Source: Durusdinium trenchii
Taxonomy: Eukaryota > Sar > Dinophyceae > Suessiales > Symbiodiniaceae
Length of the DNA stretch: 64,000 bases
Direction of reading: 5' to 3'
NCBI GenBank assembly: GCA_963970005.1
Contig: CAXAMN010023695.1
Coordinates: 1,746,615 to 1,810,614 of the forward strand
Positions 22,106 through 34,280 of the stretch are shown in pieces; positions within the stretch are counted from its first letter, which is position 1, and every line of letters begins with the position of its first letter. A model generated the notes under the pieces. It ran no database searches. It saw only the letters and a program-made list of their open reading frames with translations, and was not told the origin of the DNA. The translations under genes and the position numbers were made by a program.

Positions 22106-25100
22106 CGCATGACAGGTCCCTACCTTCAGGGGATCTATGCCAGAGAAGGGGATTATGATGATTATGATCATGCAAAGGCTTCTTCAGAGAAGGGGATCTA
22201 TGAATCTCCTTGGACCCGGACGATCTAAAGGTGTATCAAATCATTCTGCGAGCGGTTCTTCTCCCAACCAGGCGTTGTCTTTGGCGCGCATGGCCGGTTC
22301 TGGCCCTGTGCCCGGGGCGAACGGAGACCAGGCCGGTGGGCTTTCGTGTTCTGGGGCGAGACTGGGCTGTTCTGGAAGCGATCTTGGAAGAACCCCGGCC
22401 CCCACCGACCCACCGACCCAGTCGAGTGGGGAGACCCGGCCGATGGACTTCATGGGACGTTTCGATTCTGTGGACCGACAGGAGACCGACACCGGACGAC
22501 CCTGGACAGGCCGAGCTCCAGCGCACCGAAGCGGCGGGGTGCCCATAGCACGGTGCGTTGGATTCCGGGATCCCAGACACTCCAGGGCTGGAGTTGCATT
22601 TATCATACATCTACTCCATGTGCTCATGACCCAGTAGGTACTTACAGTTGATGTGTAGTACAGTAGGTACTTACCTCTGTACAGACATGACCCATCCATG
22701 TAGGTATTTTCTTTTTCTGGTCTCCAATGTTCGATGGTCTGGCTTTGGAGCTGGATTTTATGGTTCGGCCGATGTGTCCAGAGGGTTGATCTGAAAAAGA
22801 GTTCTTTTTCTTCCCAGGTACCTTGATCAGCGAGTCCAAGTGACTTGTGAAATCTTTCCTTGGACCATCAGGACAGGTAGTTCAGGGGGAAAACCCTCAG
22901 CAGAATGAAGATGCCCAGTTCTAGAAGGTTCCAGTCTTGCCTTTGAGAATGCTTGTATGTATACTTCTCTGCAGTAGTGGTGTCCAAATTCACAGGACTG
23001 GTGTGTCGAATAAAGGCCGACAAGGGCATCATGTGGTGCTCTTTGGGGAATATTGAAGATTGTTTGGCCGGATGTCTGATTCCAAACCGGAGTGCTCAAA
23101 ATAAAGTCGTGGCTCTTGAAGGCACCCACCGAGTTTCTCGGTTTGCACAAATCCAGAGAAGTGACCCCCCCCCCTCCGCGAGAGATCTTGGTCAAGAGAT
23201 TGTCAGAGCTATGGCAGCTATGGGCTACTAGTAACATCTCCAGAGCCCAGTTTTTGTTGGAAGGGTGTATCACAGCTTATACATTCTTACACTGTTACAA
23301 ACAAATTATCACATGATCACATATTATTATCCTTTAGTGTGGGAGGATGTCCTTTTGCCATCAACAAGTTCAGCTCCTCGTTCATATCAGAAAACTCTTT
23401 GGGACAAACCCTCCTGAAGTGAAGACTTGGATCGATGGATGTGGGAAAGGGCCCACTGATTGTGGAGGTAGCACCTCGAAGTTTTAGGCTCACAGTCTGC
23501 AAGGTCACCCCAATACCTAGCAGAACATCATCCTGGCACATCCTGGCTGCACCTTTCTCGGCGCGGCAGGCTCTAAACGGCCTCTTCCAATCGTTGGTCC
23601 CTCTGTCGGGGGAGGAGGAAGCCTTCCTCAGCGGTCTGTCGTTGCATTTGGCGACATCACCATCTCCCCTAGGACCGTCGTGGGGATGGGGAAATGAAGA
23701 GTTTTGAAGAGGGTGAACGATGTACCTTGATCTCCACCCCCAGAACCTCCAGAACCCCCTCTACCCCCACCCAAAACACTTTCCACCCTCTCCTCCTCCA
23801 AAACAGTCTTTTGTGTTGAGCAGAGAGTAGGAATACACTGGGAATGCCCTTCGACAAAAACGACGCAGGCACCGGGGTTTTGGGAGACTTCCACACTGCT
23901 CTCAGCATGAAAATGAGAGGGTACACCTACCCGAAAGCCAGGCGTTAGATGGTGTTAGAGAGTTAGGGATTGAACACCAGTTTTTAGACAGTTGGCACCG
24001 GTTGCTGCTACCCCTCATCTCCTTTTTTTTGCAGTATTACTGTTCCTCCTTGCAGCAGCCGGAAGCGCGACTTTGGTTGGAGAGGAAGGCCTCCCGTGCT
24101 TCTCTTCCTGCCATGACCGACCGGTGGGACCGCGGCACCGCTTCGGTGCGACCGGGGCATCGGGTTGGTGGTGGCATCGGGTTGGGATAGCCATGGTTGG
24201 CTGGGATGGAAAGGAAGAAACACAGCCATGGCCGAAAAGCATCCCCTAGCTGCTTTCCTTTTGAACCAGTTTTGGACAGAAGACACGTACCCAGAAACGA
24301 CGGTCATTGAGTCAATGGAATCGCTTGCACCACCAAACTGAACCTTGGACTTCCAACCACCCTTGAGTTCATGTCTGGTTTTTTGTCCTTGTTTGACGAC
24401 CAAACTCCGTTCACTCTGTGGCCGGGTCCGAAGGCCCACCGGGTTGGCCCATTTGGAGCGCCGTTGCGCCACTGGCGTCCCCCCCGGGTGCGGTCGGTTC
24501 CGGTCCAGGACATGGGCCCGTACGCTTTCTGGACGGCATCAGGTGCGACCGGGCCAGTCGCTGCTGACTGACCGTCGTTTCGGTGAACCGGCGGTCTGAC
24601 GTCGCACCGAAACCAAGTCTCCGATGGCTGGAGGTTTGGGTGTTGGGCCCGAATACAGGTTGACCTGTTGGTGACCTGGCAGTGAGGTGCTGGTATGTGT
24701 GTGTGGTTTTTAAATGTGGAGCATCAACCCGAAACCTCAAAGCCCAGAGTATCAACTGGCACACACACACACACACAGAAACCCACTGCGAGAAGCATCA
24801 GCGAGAGCTGATGCTCGGCGCTTGGCCAGTTTTAGCCTGAAGCTGGACTTTCCCATGAGCCTCTTCTTCGAGGAGCCCATCATGTTGCAATATTCCAGGC
24901 GACTGGGTCGCGAGTGTCGGAGAAGCGGGCATGGTCGCACAGCCCTTCTCGTTTTGCAATGGGACATCCGGCGGCAATCGCAATTGAGGGGGGCCTCTAA
25001 AACGGCGCACGCAGATCTATAGGTCTTGTGTCAAGATGTGAAACCTGGTGGACTGGGTGACCCTGGTGGACCCTGGTTGCCGACCCTAGTGGTCTCACCA

Positions 25101-27719
25101 AAAACAGACCAAGAGGGACACCGAATCGAAGGACACCAGTGGATCAGGAATTGGGTTCCGTTGGCCCAAGATGAAGTACGTGTTGATACCTTCAGCGTCG
25201 GTTCGCATGTCGCCCATCCGGTCGGTCTAGTTCGACTCGTGGCGCCCACCGAAGTTCCTAGGTCCTAGACACACATCGACTTGATCGGACCACTGGGACT
25301 CCAACCCTCGTCCACTGGGACTCCGAATTGGCATGAACTGCGATGCGAAATGCATGGAACTGCTGTCGCCGTTGATGGCCTGGAGAGTCCACCGAGGTCA
25401 TTTGTACAGATATTGTGCACGACTTCATACCATGTTACATGTCAAAAGGAACATGAACAACTGGAGGATTGCTTTTTCTCGGTCCCCATATGTCCCCATT
25501 CTATTTTTTATATAACATTTGTGTTTACGTTTTTGTTTGACTTTTGACGTCCAAGCAGCAAAGCAGGTCGTGGCCCCGACCCTACCCTTTGCGCCCCCGC
25601 AAAAAAATAGCGCAGAACCTGTGAAACACCGCTTTCTACCACCTAGACCATTCCCGGTGCTGCGAAAACGACGCAACTCAGATCGCGGGCTAAAACTCAC
25701 GACGAAGCCGTCAGAAACTCGCCAAGCCCACCAGGCTGTTTCGCCTCGTTGCTTTGGTGAATCACGTGCTCGAAGGTCTCAAGTCCAGTTGGCCGGGGGA
25801 CACAGGGTCGGTCTCCGAAAAACGCCATGTGGGCGGTGTGGACAGCGGGCCGGTGTGCGTTTTTTCGGCCAGATGCGTTTCTTCGAAGACTTGTTGGAAA
25901 GGGACTGCTGGAAGACTAAAGACCACCAACTCTTTTGAAAACAGGGGTTGCCATCCACTTCCATGTTTGTGGAAGGGAGTGTAGTGTCAGTTGTGTTGGT
26001 GCATGTCAATTTGTTTCTCTTGCTGCCATTGGGAACAACATCCAATTCGCTCCTCCCAGATCTTGTTGGCACCCGAGGTTCTTCTTGTCGTTGCGGCCAT
26101 CAACCACTGCTACCCTAGGCAACGGACGGGCTGCGAGAAGACAAGTAGGCAACGGACGGACTGCGAGAAGACACGTGCGAAGCATGCAGTGAAATCCTGG
26201 GGGCTGCTCGGTGTGCTCTTCCCGACCCTTCCTCTGATTTTGTGATGTCAGGCCGCAGGCCAGTTCGGATCCTTGTGATGTCAGCCCACAGCATGTCCCT
26301 GCAGCATATCCGACACGTTAGCCTGTGTGCGCTTATTTCTGAAGATTGACACTTTGTTGGCTGAGACGGGACCCAAGCTCTGCCACGCGATGGACTGGAC
26401 CTCCATGCGGCAAGTTATATATTATATATTCATATTATGGCACCAATCACAGGCAGCCAGCACCTGCTTGCAGATCGATACCTCGCAGATACATGAGAGA
26501 CGGGCCTTTGTCATCCAGGTTTCCCATGGCCCCTCATTTCGTGATTGCTCCTTTGGCCTCCCACAGGTCTATGCATACGACCGATGAGAGACCCATATAA
26601 TGGTCAGGTCCACGGTCCACGCACAGTCCAGAGGTCGACGTCGTCGCACTCAGAGCCTTTCACCAAGTTCTCATCCCAAGTCGGGATCAACTGCCGCATC
26701 GTTGGCATGAGATACAGAAGATTGCAGAACAATCTCTAAAAGGATCATATGACCACATATTATATTATATTATATGATATTATATTATATTATATATATT
26801 ACATTATACTATATTATATTAAATATATTATATTATATTATATTAAATATCTATGACCCAAAAGCCGTCACCCGAGCGGGCTAATGTAGACTCTTGATTT
26901 TCAACAACAATTTTCAGGCTCTCACTTGGACCCTCAAAGCTTTTCATTCGGGAGGGGGGTTGACACAGATTCATCAACCTGTCAGTTCCAAGGGTCCCAG
27001 TTCGTTCCACGGGTCCCAGTTCGTCCTCCGTGCTTTGCTTGGGCCCTCGCTTTCCACCGGTCCGCTCAGTCGCGCCGCCCTCCGTCCACGCCCTTCGTCT
27101 CGGCGCCGGCTCGGACGGCGCCGCCACGCCTGCGACGTGCAGGTCTGGAGATGCCGGGACGCCCGGGACCTGCGAAGGGGGACGGACCGTCCCGCAGGGA
27201 CCGTCCATAGCAGAGGCACCCGAGGTGGTGAGGGGTCAAGGCCGGCCGAACAAGCAGCCCTAGACACCACCTCGACAAGGGGTGTACGTAGATCAAGCTG
27301 TGGAAATGGACATTGACTGGTTCGAGTGGAGTCTGGTGCTGTTGGGGGTACACTCAGTACTCTCCCCTCAAGCTATGGACGAACTTTTGCACCGAATTCG
27401 TACGCGAAGGAATTTGCTGTGGGTCAAAATCAGCCCCAATCCCTGGTAGGTTGACCTCCTATAGGTCGTGGTTTTCTGTTCTTTGATGGGAACAACCAGG
27501 GTCGCCCCGGTGCCACAACCCACGGCCATGCATTCTCATACACCCTGTCCCATCGCTGATTGGCAAGCTGTTGCCAACTGAAAGAAACGACTGTGCCTGA
27601 CGATGTGATCCACTCAGACGACCGTTGCCAGACGACCGTTGCCATTCATTGCCTTGTTCTGCTCAGGACTATTCAGCTCCCAAGTTTTGAGAAGTGAAAC
27701 AATTCGCCCGTCCTCTTCC
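22106..27719. other. Spacer upstream of HSP90 copy 2
   Basis: No supported gene in this 5.6 kb. An (AC)n tract is at 24760-24777 and an almost pure A/T stretch at 26752-26852. A lone end of the TGTAGACTCTTG family lies at 26884-26897. GC-rich blocks at 22240-22570, 24410-24600, 24784-24992 and 27000-27260 are open in several frames and cannot be assigned. The promoter of HSP90 copy 2 should lie near the right end, but no TATA box is expected in dinoflagellates; one TTTT motif is at about 27684. Confidence 0.4.
26752..26852. repeat. AT-rich microsatellite
   Basis: About 100 bases composed almost only of TATTA/TATAT units. It lies about 900 bases upstream of the HSP90 copy 2 start codon. Confidence 0.85.
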
Positions 27720-27721
27720 AG
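27706..27721 (+). promoter_or_regulatory. Probable trans-splice (or 5' UTR) acceptor of HSP90 copy 2
   Basis: A pyrimidine-rich run (CCCGTCCTCTTCCAG) ends in AG only two bases before the ATG at 27724. In dinoflagellates nuclear mRNAs receive a spliced leader at such a site, so the 5' untranslated region would be the leader plus CA. The site could instead end an intron in the 5' untranslated region. Only the sequence pattern supports this. Confidence 0.45.
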
Positions 27722-27723
27722 CA

Positions 27724-28328
27724 ATGGCGGAGACCTTCGCCTTCAATGCTGACATTCAGCAGTTGATGAGCTTGACCCTTGATGCCAGCTGAAACGACTT
27801 TCTCCACATCTTTGGCACGAATGCCTTTGTTTTTACCAAATCATTAAGATTTGCCAGAAGGTGGTTAGCCTGTAGGTTTCTTGATTGTTTCGCTGTAGCA
27901 ATGAAAGATGCACGTAGGTAGGGAGGTGGATAGAGAGCCACCAGGCAGGAAAACTTGGACGGAAAGACAGAAGATAGGACGCGAGTGAGGGTGGCAGAGA
28001 AGAAAGAGGAAAGACAGAGGAAGGGATGTGTCAATCACCCAGATAGGATGTGGTGTGATGCGACCTTAGTGCCATGTGGCTGTACCCTGTGCCACTGTTT
28101 TGCGGGGATGGTTGTTGCTGCTTACCGCCACCGACTTCAAGGACACTTTAGGAGTAAAATGGTCGAATTGGGCAACGTGCTAGCTACCAGCATAACTTGA
28201 TACAGACACCCTCATGATTAGGGGAACACATGTTGTTCGTCCTGGTCGTGCTCGCCGCCGCCGGTCGTCGTCGATATAGTTGTACTGGTACTGGTACTGG
28301 TAGTGGGGCTGCAGTTTTGGTTTGTACC

Positions 28329-28360
<32 letters not shown>

Positions 28361-31300
28361 ACACAAGCTGGATTTCCCTTGCTGCTTGCAGCTCTTGAAT
28401 TCAACTCAGTGACCCACATTGGGAATGATGCCTTTCAGGGTTGCAGTTCTGTGGCGAACTTGACTGTCCTAAACTCAGTGAGTCACATGGGGAATTCAGC
28501 CTTTGGTGTGGCAAGTTCTGTTTCTTTCAGAGGATATCAAAGCCCCCATGGTTGCTCTATAGGGGGGTGGCCGCTGCATGTTTGCAGTGCTCAGTGGAGG
28601 CGAATGACTTTAGGGATGGAGCCCGGCGAACCGGTTGCGGCCAAAAGTGAATGTATGTATGTCCGAGACAGCTGGTAATCCCCTTGTGACTTGTGATGCT
28701 AGAAGACCCAGTGGTCGAGTCGAAGCAGCCGATGAGCAGCCAAGCGATCCACAGCCTTTGCCTCCTGCCACAGACGATGCAAGAAGCATAGCATCTATAG
28801 AAAAGGGAACGCTGTCGGCCCAACAGCGTTCGCTGTTAGATTATGAATCAGACGAGGAAAAGATAGCCGAACCGCCAGAAGTTGGAGAGTGTCCGAACTG
28901 TCATACTCTTGAAAGTAGCTGGGTATTTCGTTGCGCTTGTGGCACGCCTGGTTGCTCGATTGCAAAGTCAACATGCCCTCATCATCGTCATGGACGCCGT
29001 GTGCAACACAGGGATGGTACTGACCCATATGATTTGTGCCTCAACCCATATGACTCAATGCTCTGTATGATGGTTTTGTCGTTGTCAACGATGAACGTTA
29101 TTCTCCTGGAACTTCACCAAGTGTCGGTAACAATTGCTTGCTTTTTCTGGCTCAGTGCCTGAAACTGGAAGATTTCGATACCAAGCAGGTGCGGCTCAGG
29201 CTTCGAACATGGCACGCCAAAGGAGATGCAGTTGTGACAGAAGCAAATTTTCTGACAGCAGAGTTCTATTGGCATTCACCTGAAACTCGTGGATGCAAAC
29301 CCAGCTGAGTATAAACTGGTAGTGCTAGATGCTTCACGGAGCCAGTGTGCTTGACATGGATATGGGCCCACACAAATTGTCATTGAGAGCGTGTCCCAAC
29401 AACAACGGGTCCTTTGTAATAGGTTCTTCAATATTGATGAATCAAGAGCTACTTGCGGGGTCATTGTGTTTTCGTTTACCTTGTTGTTGTTGTTGCTGTT
29501 GTTTCGGTGGTGGTGGTGCTCCAAGTTTTCCGTCGCTGCTGTAGTTGTGGTTGTCGTTGCGGCTGTGTGGTTTCGCTTCTGATTTTCCTGTGTGCAAAGG
29601 ATTATCAACACCTTCTACTCCAACAAGGAGATCTTCTTGCGAGAGTTGATCTCCAATGCCTCGGATGCCTTGGACAAGATCCGCTACGAGTCTATCACTG
29701 ACCCAGACAAGATCGAGGCCCAACTGTTTTTTTTGTTTTAGTTCCCATACGGCCAATTTCTCTTGCTCGGCCTCCTGCTTTCCTCCTCTTCACAGTCAAG
29801 CCCGCACATCACTAACACGTGAATCACCAACAACACCAAGAACAACAACTCATACGATTGATGGACAACGCTTCCGTTTTTCCGCTTCTCGCAGGGTCGG
29901 AAAGTCGCAGGCCGACCGTTTCCCGCAACGTGTTAGAAACCCTTTCGATTCCACCTCAAATACAAATGGAGTGGGGGATTCCACTACTCAAACAAAACGG
30001 CATCAACATTTCAATCACCAACGCCCAGATTCAGATCATCAACTCTTACATTCAGATTATTTACTCTCACCAACCATTGACTCAGAACTCATCCCTCAAC
30101 CAACTCACCTACCAGCCGTCACCTTCGTTTGGATCACCAGGACCCCTTCGCCGTCCGTCCGAGCGGCCCATGTTGGGGTTGGCATCACTGGCCATGACCA
30201 TGACCATGACGCGCAGGCCCAGCCGAATTTCTTCATTAAGACACTTGGCTAAAAACATGCTAAAAGGAGAATGCAATTGGGCATGCATCAGACTAGAGAG
30301 ACCCCCACATGGTTGGGATGTTGATCAATTTTCCCCCTCTTCCCGTGAGTCTGGGGAGTTGCTTTTGATTTGAAAACACCCCAGGATCGTGCCGGACAAG
30401 ACGAACTCGACCTTGACCATCGAGGACTCGGGCATTGGCATGACCAAAAATGAACTCATCAACAACTTGGGCACCATTGCTAAGTCAGGCACCAAGGCTT
30501 TTATGGAGGCCATGGCCGCTGGGGGTGACATCTCCATGATTGGCCAGTTGCTTGGATTTTACATAGTGTGGCATGTTATCGTTTTGAAACGATATAATTG
30601 TCTTAGTGTTCTTTCCATTTGTATCAGCTTCCCCTCGCCAATCCCAGGTTCGGTGTCGGCTTCTACAGCGCATACCTTGTGTCAGACAAGGTTCGCGTTG
30701 TGAGCAAGCACAATGACGATGAGCAGTACATTTGGGAACCTTAGTTTGCGAAGACTGGCCCTTTAAGTCCCTTTAACCCGTTGAGATTCATGTTCAGTAG
30801 CCGCCCCTAGCCGGGGGTTCACCTCATTGAGTTGGCCAAGAATGTGACATTGTTGACTTTTGAAGAACCCGTGCATGTTCTTCAGGGTTGGCCACGAAAA
30901 GAAGGACGGTCTGTAGTGGTTTTTAGATTGTGGATGGCACAATCCCAAAAGCTTGTCTATATATGGACCCCAATCTAAAGGACATCAAATGGCTGTCCTT
31001 TCGACCTCTTTTGCTTCTTCACCAAAGGAGGTTCTTTGGCCAAGTGAGGAGTCAGGAGCGGGTGGCTCCTTCACTGTGCAGAAGGACACTGAGCTTGTGC
31101 ATGGTGAGATCAAGCGTGGCACGAAAATCATTTGCTACCTCAAAGAGGACCAATCCGAGTTCTTGGAGGAGCGCCGCCTGAAGGACTTGGTGAAGAAGCA
31201 CTCCGAGTTTATCGGCTTCCCAATTGAGCTCTATGTCGAGAAGAGCAAGGAGAAGGAGGTCACCGACAGCGAGGATGAGGGTGAAGAGGAGAAGAAGGAA

Positions 31301-34172
31301 GAAGGTGACGAGCCCAAGATCGAGGAGGTCGATGAGGAGAAGGAGAAGGAGGAGAAGAAGAAGAAAACGAAGAAGGACCTGGGTTTGTGTAGCTGACACA
31401 GATCTTCTAAATTCTAACAAACTTAACTCACAGCAGCCGCAAGTAGGTTTTGGGCTTGTGCGCGCATGCAGATAATTGAAAATGATCGTCAAACACTGTC
31501 TACCTGTCTTCATGCCAACTTGACAGACAACGAAATTGCAATTCTTTGCAAACAGGTCAAGGAGGTGTCCCATGAGTGGGAGCAGCTCAACAAGAACAAG
31601 CCCTTGTGGATGCGTAAGTCTGAGGATGTGACCAACGAAGAGTATGCAAGCTTCTACAAGTCTTTGTCCAATGACTGGGAGGATCACTTGGCTGTCAAGC
31701 ACTTCAGCGTTGAAGGCCAACTGGAGTTCCGTGCGCTGCTGTTTGTGCCTCGCCGGGCTCCTTTCGACCTCTTTGAGACCAAGAAGAAACTCACTGACAA
31801 GTGAAAACACTTTGAACTTCTTATTGCGTTGCTGGTTTGTTGCAATTTGTAGTGGGAAACAACACTATCTTCTTGAAGCTTGGGCACTCAGCTAAGGAAG
31901 CGCAACAACATCAAGCTCTACGTGCGCCGTGTTTTCATCATGGATGACTGTGAGGAGTTGATGCCAGAGTGGCTGAACTTCGTGAAGGGTGTTGTGGACT
32001 CTGAGGACTTGCCTTTGAACATCTCTCGCGAGACCCTTCAGCAGAACAAGATCCTGCGAGTGATCAAGAAGAACTTGGTGAAGAAGTGCTTGGAGATGTT
32101 CGCCGAGATTGCCGAGAAGAAGGACGACTACAAGAAGTTCTACGAGCAGTTCGGCAAGTGCCTCAAGCTTGGAGTGCATGAAGACTCCACCAACCGAACG
32201 AAGGTAGCTGAACTCCTTCGCTACCACACCTCCAAGTCTGGCGATGAGCAGATCAGCCTCAAAGAGTATGTGGACCGCATGAAGGAGGGACAGAATGACA
32301 TCTACTACATCACAGGTGAGAGCATTGCAGCAGTGTCTTCCTCACCCTTCCTCGAGACCTTGCGCAAGAAGGGCATTGAGGTGCTGTACATGATTGACCC
32401 CATTGACGAGTATGCCACCCAGCAGCTCAAGGAGTTCGATGGCGACTTGGCATGGTTGTATGATGTTGTATGTGAAGACTGCCATTTCCCTGAGCATTGC
32501 TTCATAGGACACATCGACCAAGGATCTCCCAATGACACTCAGTCCTATTTTTGTCATGTCAAAAGGCATTTCCGTCCTTTTCCTCGGTCTGGAGCAGTGA
32601 AATTGGTGCGCATATTTCAAGGCAAGAAGTTGAAGAGTACGACCAAAGAAGGTCTCAGCCTCAGCTGTTCGAAAGAAAGATCACTCTCGAAGGAGAGATT
32701 TTGAGAAGGAGAAGGCACCCAGAATGCTGGCTGTCAGGAGACTTTCGAGTTGAAACTGGAAGTAGACAGCTTTTTACAGGTGACGGCACCCCTTGAAAAG
32801 CTCGCTGGACCAATTGAATCCGGGATTTTGGGATGTTGCAGATACGTTTGGCACATCAACGCCATAGCCCAGCCGTCGAGCATCCACAGAATCCAAGACA
32901 GTGCGTGCGCAACAGACACGGGTCCCCCCCCCCCACCCGCGCGGCTTTGTTTCATGCCGCTCTCTTCGCATAAAAAGGGCACCACGAAAACCGCGGAGTT
33001 CCGGCGCCGTAGACCGAAGGAAACGCCGAAACGGAAAGCGCCGTGTTTTTCCCACACCGAGGCTTGGACATCGATGACGAGGACGAGAAGACGCCCTCGT
33101 TGAACAACGCCGAGGGGGAACGGTTCGGGGAAGAGGAAGCGGCGGGTGGGTCGAGCGGCGGGGTCGAGGGAATGGAGGATACGGAGCATGGCCTGGGGAA
33201 CGGAGCATGGCCCCTCCCTATGGCAGGGGCCACCCGGAAGGGGGGGGCAAGAGTGCTGAAGGGGAGGCATATCGAAGCCACATGATTACTGTAGAGAAGT
33301 GATCACTATTAGGGTAGGCAATTGGGGACTTCTTAAAAGGTCCTGGCAATTTCATTCTTGTTCCTCCGTTGGGTGTTTGAAGCTAATCGTAAGGAAGAAG
33401 ATTGAGGAGCTGAAGGCTGAGTTTGAGCCACTGACAAAGCTCATGAAGGAGGTCTTGGGAGACAAGGTGGAGAAGGTCATCATTTCTTCCCGCATGGCCG
33501 ACTCCCCTTGCGTGTTGACAACCTCTGAGTATGGCTGGTCAGCCAACATGGAGCGCATCATGAAGGCACAGGCTCTTCGCGACAGCTCCATGACCTCCTA
33601 CATGGTCTCTAAGAAGACCATGGAAGTGAATCCCAAGCACTCCATCATGGCTGAGTTGAAGAAGAAGGCAGCCGCGGACAAGTCCGACAAGACTGTGAAG
33701 GATTTGATTTGGTTGCTCTTCGATACTTCGCTTTTGACATCTGGTTTCAACCTGGATGAGCCCACCCAGTTCGCCGGCCGCATTCACCGCATGATCAAGC
33801 TCGGCCTGAGCATCGACGATGATGATGAGGGCTTGGGCGATGACGATGATCTGCCCCCTCTTGAGGAGAGGATTGAGGAAACATTGCATTTGAATGCATT
33901 TGATATCATTTGATTAAGTAAGATCTATAGTAATCTATAGCTAACATTTAGCAAAGGTAGCCTTTCCTTCTCAAGTTCCACTTGAAGCTTTCATCCTGAG
34001 TTTTTGCAAGGGCATGCATCCAACCTTGATGACCACAAAGGCCAGCTTTGATATTCTGGCATCCTTTGACACCAGGTCATGATGGTTTAGGCAGAGTGCC
34101 ATGTCTATGCTGCCCCGTTAGGAGGTCGAGGGAGCTGCGGATGAGGCTTCCAAGATGGAAGAAGTGGACTAG
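27724..34172 (+). CDS. HSP90: HSP90 copy 2, cytosolic, complete
   Basis: Complete gene, 707 codons plus stop, 12 exons: 27724-27773, 29600-29717, 30217-30239, 30385-30546, 30648-30735, 31049-31375, 31556-31785, 31897-32441, 32622-32651, 33062-33089, 33394-33865, 34122-34172. It starts [17 protein letters not shown], continues with [20 protein letters not shown] (ATP-binding N-domain), has the charged linker and ends MEEVD, so it is the cytosolic form that binds TPR co-chaperones. Length fits the family (about 700). Donors in order are GA, GC, GA, GT, GA, GA, GA, GC, GT, GA, GA; all acceptors are AG|G. No frameshift or stop. The encoded protein appears identical to copy 1 over the shared part, with a few silent changes, while the introns differ greatly. 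Confidence 0.96.
28330..28360. repeat. (TTG)n microsatellite
   Basis: About ten uninterrupted TTG units inside HSP90 copy 2 intron 1. A second, shorter TTG run lies at about 29480-29495 in the same intron. Confidence 0.9.
28394..28531 (+). pseudogene. BspA-type leucine-rich repeat fragment inside HSP90 intron
   Basis: The frame reads two consecutive repeats of the BspA (LRR_5) type: [16 protein letters not shown] and, next, [16 protein letters not shown]. The family pattern is SVTxIGxxAFxxCxSL with about 23 residues per repeat. The second repeat has lost the conserved Cys, and the frame has no flanking repeats, so this looks like a decayed fragment of a larger LRR gene that was captured in the intron. 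BspA-like proteins are abundant in dinoflagellates and other protists. Confidence 0.6.
28635..29308 (+). pseudogene. Broken gene fragment, Cys-rich and possibly peptidase-like
   Basis: The first frame (28635 to about 29065) contains [20 protein letters not shown] and a cluster ECPNCHT...[10 protein letters not shown]...CPHHRH that could bind zinc. A different frame takes over at about 29066 and reads [15 protein letters not shown], then [20 protein letters not shown], then [16 protein letters not shown] up to TGA at 29306. The NNCL(L)F stretch resembles the catalytic Cys region of OTU-type cysteine peptidases, but this is a guess from one motif. The frame change between the halves suggests a pseudogene or an unrecognised intron. 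It sits wholly in HSP90 copy 2 intron 1. Confidence 0.4.
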
Positions 34173-34280
34173 GTTCTCCAGTTGCCAGCACCGAATTCAC
34201 GTAGCAGCTAGCGACCATCAGCGACCAAGCACCGGTCGTTGTGCAGCATTTGTGCTACACAGAAACCCATCCACAGACAT
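34173..34280 (+). other. HSP90 copy 2 3' untranslated region (conserved part)
   Basis: Aligns with 3461-3565 after copy 1: shared CCAGTTGCCAG, ACCGAATTCA and TTTGTGCTACAC. Beyond about 110 bases the two flanks have no similarity. Confidence 0.6.

Larger units (their letters stand above)
27774..29599 (+). other. HSP90 copy 2 intron 1 (1.8 kb, GA-AG) hosting foreign fragments
   Basis: The intron interrupts the codon for Leu17 (AGC TT|G). It starts GACCCT and ends AAAG|G. It is by far the longest intron of the gene and holds a leucine-rich repeat fragment (28394-28531), a Cys-rich open frame with a shifted continuation (28635-29308) and a TTG microsatellite, none of which belongs to HSP90. Confidence 0.85.

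Noticed and set aside
24410..24600. Another PG-rich repeat exon (MGPYAFW-like reading)
   Set aside because: One weak motif, other frames equally open, and no splice partner in phase.
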